Below are positions 5,044 through 7,798 of a stretch of 7,798 bases of DNA, piece by piece. Source of the DNA: Thiomonas sp. (GTDB taxonomy: Bacteria; Pseudomonadota; Gammaproteobacteria; Burkholderiales; Burkholderiaceae). Both the position numbers and the translations under genes were made by a program. The notes beneath the pieces are model-generated. The model was not told the DNA's origin, made no database searches, and worked only from the letters and a program-made list of their open reading frames with translations. The stretch's first letter is position 1; each line of letters starts with the position of its first letter. The DNA lies in contig DAIAZB010000102.1 of assembly GCA_027443745.1 (NCBI GenBank), positions 1-7,798 on the forward strand. Reading direction: 5' to 3'.

Positions 5044-5477
5044 GCGCACCCACAGCAGTGGACCTCGCCACCCTCGCCGTGCTGGATCGATTCCTCCCGC
5101 ACATCGCCTGGGCGCTGGGCGTGCCCATCGATCGCCTGCCCGCATACCTCGACCGGCAGCAAATCGCCGCGGTCGCTGGATTGGGCAGCGCGGGCAGTCT
5201 CAAGAGTATGGCCTGCCAGGGCGCGGCTCACAAAGATCCGCGGTGGCTGGCGTTCCGCGCCACGATCGGGCTGAGGAAACGCCGCGTCCCCGTGGCGCAC
5301 GTCGCCATGTGGCTCGCCGTGGAAGCCGGGCAGCTACAGCTAGCCGCAGCGACGGCAACTGCAACGGCAGGGGCCGGGGTCGCCGCGGCCGTCACATCGC
5401 TGGAGGGCGCGTTTGGGATTGTCCAAGGCATGTTTGAGGCGGGGCGGCGCGTCGTTCTATGCCCGGACGAAGGCTGA
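5040..5477 (+). CDS. Hypothetical protein with a second HTH-like segment, 145 residues
   Basis: I cannot assign a family. Residues 38-58 (DRQQIAAVAGLGSAGSLKSM) have the spacing of a helix-turn-helix. They are followed by basic RKRRVPVAHVAMWLA (79-93), resembling the wing and recognition end of excisionase-type HTH proteins. The N-terminal 35 residues are helical and mildly hydrophobic, and 100-120 is an Ala/Thr-rich low-complexity linker. The start overlaps the stop of the preceding HTH gene by 4 nt (ATGA), and the helicase start follows 2 nt after this stop, so the three are very probably translated from one message. It may be a DNA-binding partner that loads the helicase or a second regulator; both are inferences. 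No signal peptide is present. Confidence 0.7.
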   Translation: MSAPTAVDLATLAVLDRFLPHIAWALGVPIDRLPAYLDRQQIAAVAGLGSAGSLKSMACQGAAHKDPRWLAFRATIGLRKRRVPVAHVAMWLAVEAGQLQLAAATATATAGAGVAAAVTSLEGAFGIVQGMFEAGRRVVLCPDEG

Positions 5478-5479
5478 CC

Positions 5480-7798
5480 ATGCGCCCCACCACCGCCACC
5501 CAAGCGGCGGGCCTGGCCGTTGCCGTGCCTGCCCTGCCGCCCCTGCCAATACCTCCCTGCACACATCAGCAGGGATCGGGATCGGCCATGGCAACCCCAA
5601 CCAAAACTCAGATTGCGCAGCGCCTCGCGGAGTTGCAGCCGGCGCGCGACGCAATGGCTGCGGCGATGATGGCCTACTTCCAGGCGCACGCGGGGAAGAT
5701 CGTCGAAGTCGACGCCGTGCGCGAAGCGAACCGCGCCGCCCGAAAGGATGGCGGCAAGACCGCCCCCATGCCCCCGCGCTTGCCCCCGCTGGGGGTAGCC
5801 GCGACCGTCGCTCTGGGTAAGAGCCACGGGGTCGTGCCGATCGTCAAGGCGGGCCACGACGCGGGCTTGCCCATCGTCATCCTTGTGCCCAACCACCAAC
5901 TGGCGCGGGAGCACGCCCAGCGCCTGGCACACCTCGGCGCCGTCGTCTACCAAGGGCGCCGCGAACCCGCGGAGAGCAAGCCCGGTGGCCAGCCGGTAGA
6001 CCCCGGGCCGCACGCCTGCTACAGGCTGGTGCAGGTCGCCAATGCTGGAGACCAGAACCACAGTCCGGCGCAGGGCCTGTGCCATCAGTGCCCCAACGGG
6101 CATGCCGGGGTATTGAAGTTCGTCACACGCGACGAGATGCGCATCCAGCGCGCGGAGCAGTTTTTCAAGACAGGCGGCATCGACCCAGCGACTGTGCCGC
6201 CCTGCCAGTTTCTTTACAAAGGTCTACCTGCCCAAATGGCAGCGCCCATCTTGGTCGCCCCGGTCCAGGCATTCTCGGAAGCGATGGCGATCTGGCGCGA
6301 GATGGATCTTGAGACTGGATTCCTTCTGCGCGAGACCCAGCGACTCATCATCGTGGATGAGCACATTCCTCTGGCGGCAGAAGTCGAAATCGGCGCGGGT
6401 GACACCAAAGTTTGGCGCAATCGCCTAGATGCTCTGGTGGAGCGCCTGGATCGCTCAATTGCCGCGCTCCAGAACAAGGAGACTCCAACACAGGCTGAAG
6501 TCGAAGAGCTTGACCAGGCGCGGGCGATGCGCGATCTGATCCCCGAAATCGATGTTCTCTTTCGTGATCTTGGTTCGAAAATCGCGGGCGACGTCCCCAT
6601 CGGCGCGGATGCCCAGCGCATCATCGACCTGCAGAAGAAAGTCGCCAAAGCTGGCGCCTCGATCTCAGGCACGGCGACCTGGGAAAAGGTCAGCTATATC
6701 CGCGACGAGGACAACTTCTTCATCCCTCTGCGTGCGCTATCCACCCTGGCGCGCAACTGCAAATCTGGCACCATGCGGCAGGAGAAAGGCACGCTGTACG
6801 CATACGAAACCAGTCCACTCATTGAGTGGGCGAAGGACAAGGGCAGCGTGATGTTGCTGGACGCCACGATGAGCACGGATGTGCGGCGGTTCATCGAGTC
6901 CAGGGGCGGGCGCGTCCACGACGCCACCGCGACTCAAAACATGCGCGTAACGCGCATGGTCGGGCGCCTGTATTCGCGCGGGGACGTGAAGAAGGCCGAC
7001 TACCCGGCCAAGGCACGCGCGCGGATGGATGAGATCCGCGATCTGATTGCGCCGAGGACGCAGAAGTCTGCGGCAGTCATCAGCCACAAAGCCTATCTCC
7101 GTTACTCACAAGAGGCCCACCAGACGGATGATGCCGCCGAAGCAGCGGCGCAGGAATTCGAGGGACAAACCGGCGTTCCGATTGGCTGGTTCGGCAAGCA
7201 CGATCGGGGGCTTGATGCATGGGGTGGGCGGCATCTCGCGTTGGTAGGCATGCCCCTGCTGTCCAAGGAGTCGACCGCAGGCGCCTATGCCTGCGTGCGT
7301 GCCGCCATGACCGATTGTGGCATCCCGATGCCCGAGTGGGATGGGGTGATGGACAAGGAAAAAGCCGACGCCGATGGCCCGCCCATGCCCGTCATGCCCG
7401 AAGTGCGGGCGTGGCTGGTGGACGAGTATGCCCAGGGACTCGCCCAGGCGATCGGACGAAACCGGGCGGTGAACCACCCGCGCGGCTGCAAGCCGCTGCA
7501 GGTGACGCTTTGGGGCGGTCTGCAGACTGCGGAGATGGACGCTGCGCTGCGGAAGTACGGCGTCGTGATCCATGATCGCATCCGCAACCCACGCAGCATC
7601 AGCGGGCCGAAACCGGACCTTGGGGCAGTGGACGAGGCGATTGAGATGGTGCGGGTGGCTGGTCAAAGCGTGAGCGAGCGCAGCGTGCGTGCGGCGCTGG
7701 TCGGCTTGCGCCGTAGCGCGTCGACGGAAGCTGTCCGTGCGCGCATCCGCGAACTTCGCGCCAGCGGCATGCTCCCAGCAGCAACCCGCGTGCGCCGG
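5480..7798 (+). CDS. SF2 helicase with a probable Fe-S cysteine set (XPD/DinG-like), 3' end outside window
   Basis: The frame is open for all 773 codons to the window edge. Motif I is ATVALGKS (108-115; Lys114). Motif Ia is IVILVPNHQLA (132-142). Motif II is LIIVDEHI (289-296), Walker B with DEH where DEAH is usual. Motif III is LDATMS (460-465). A motif IV-like AVISHK lies at 532-537. FGKHDRGLD (571-579) resembles motif V, and QAIGRNR (656-662) is motif VI. Cys180, Cys201, Cys204 and Cys242 (C-x20-C-x2-C-x37-C) lie between motifs Ia and II, as in XPD/DinG/FANCJ helicases, which carry a 4Fe-4S cluster there. A charged helical arch-like region follows motif II (about 312-390), and 717-773 may be a winged helix. 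ATG 5480 has GAAGG 6 nt upstream; ATG 5588 (Met37) has GGGA 6 nt upstream and would drop a proline-rich leader. Likely ATP-driven, DNA-acting, cytoplasmic. Confidence 0.8.
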   Translation, partial: MRPTTATQAAGLAVAVPALPPLPIPPCTHQQGSGSAMATPTKTQIAQRLAELQPARDAMAAAMMAYFQAHAGKIVEVDAVREANRAARKDGGKTAPMPPRLPPLGVAATVALGKSHGVVPIVKAGHDAGLPIVILVPNHQLAREHAQRLAHLGAVVYQGRREPAESKPGGQPVDPGPHACYRLVQVANAGDQNHSPAQGLCHQCPNGHAGVLKFVTRDEMRIQRAEQFFKTGGIDPATVPPCQFLYKGLPAQMAAPILVAPVQAFSEAMAIWREMDLETGFLLRETQRLIIVDEHIPLAAEVEIGAGDTKVWRNRLDALVERLDRSIAALQNKETPTQAEVEELDQARAMRDLIPEIDVLFRDLGSKIAGDVPIGADAQRIIDLQKKVAKAGASISGTATWEKVSYIRDEDNFFIPLRALSTLARNCKSGTMRQEKGTLYAYETSPLIEWAKDKGSVMLLDATMSTDVRRFIESRGGRVHDATATQNMRVTRMVGRLYSRGDVKKADYPAKARARMDEIRDLIAPRTQKSAAVISHKAYLRYSQEAHQTDDAAEAAAQEFEGQTGVPIGWFGKHDRGLDAWGGRHLALVGMPLLSKESTAGAYACVRAAMTDCGIPMPEWDGVMDKEKADADGPPMPVMPEVRAWLVDEYAQGLAQAIGRNRAVNHPRGCKPLQVTLWGGLQTAEMDAALRKYGVVIHDRIRNPRSISGPKPDLGAVDEAIEMVRVAGQSVSERSVRAALVGLRRSASTEAVRARIRELRASGMLPAATRVRR

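Noticed and set aside
5228..6103. Minus-strand open frame of 291 codons
   Set aside because: Antisense to the helicase and the gene before it; the helicase motifs fix the coding strand.
6214..6672. Minus-strand open frame of 152 codons
   Set aside because: Rich in Arg and Ser as expected for an antisense shadow of a GC-rich gene; it lies inside the helicase.
1..7798. CRISPR array, tRNA or rRNA genes, insertion sequence ends
   Set aside because: I looked for regularly spaced repeats, cloverleaf folds and terminal inverted repeats with target duplications and found none.

Overview
The window reads as a GC-rich proteobacterial chromosome, most likely betaproteobacterial (Burkholderiales-like). 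The clue is a lipoprotein whose lipobox cysteine is followed by a run of glycines, plus GC-rich codon use. This placement is inference; there is no rRNA or tRNA here to confirm it.

Left part (1-1556). A terminator at 30-51 closes a gene lying outside the window. It is followed by a non-coding stretch of about 520 bases that holds a nest of AT-rich palindromes (71-120), a group of GC-rich hairpins, and a pair of nearly identical dyads (531-562). The dyads sit directly in front of a CAP/SCP-domain lipoprotein (576-1556), the only clearly chromosomal-looking gene.

Middle (1557-2189). I see no intact gene here, but three broken ones: a DUF433-type antitoxin remnant (+), a MNT-type nucleotidyltransferase remnant (-), and the last residues of a second tyrosine recombinase (-). 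This is the usual debris of repeated insertion and loss next to an integrase.

Right part (2188-7798). This is one end of an integrated element. A complete P4-type tyrosine integrase reads leftward. A 555-base control region follows, with repeated GTAAC boxes, an IHF-like site, a tandem 15-bp duplication and a strong sigma70-type promoter. Rightward from it run an unrecognised 248-residue protein (ending in an intrinsic terminator) and then a tightly packed operon: a 65-residue AlpA/MerR-like HTH protein, a 145-residue second HTH-like protein (ATGA overlap), and a helicase starting 2 nt later that is still open at the window edge. The helicase spans 773 codons. It carries SF2 motifs I, Ia, II, III, V and VI and four cysteines between motifs Ia and II, in the place where XPD/DinG-family helicases hold a 4Fe-4S cluster.

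The working model is that the two small HTH proteins act as regulator and/or excision factor. The Fe-S-type helicase would act in replication or processing of the element, or in anti-phage defence, and the integrase would move the element. The helicase operon and the unknown 248-residue protein are the most novel content.
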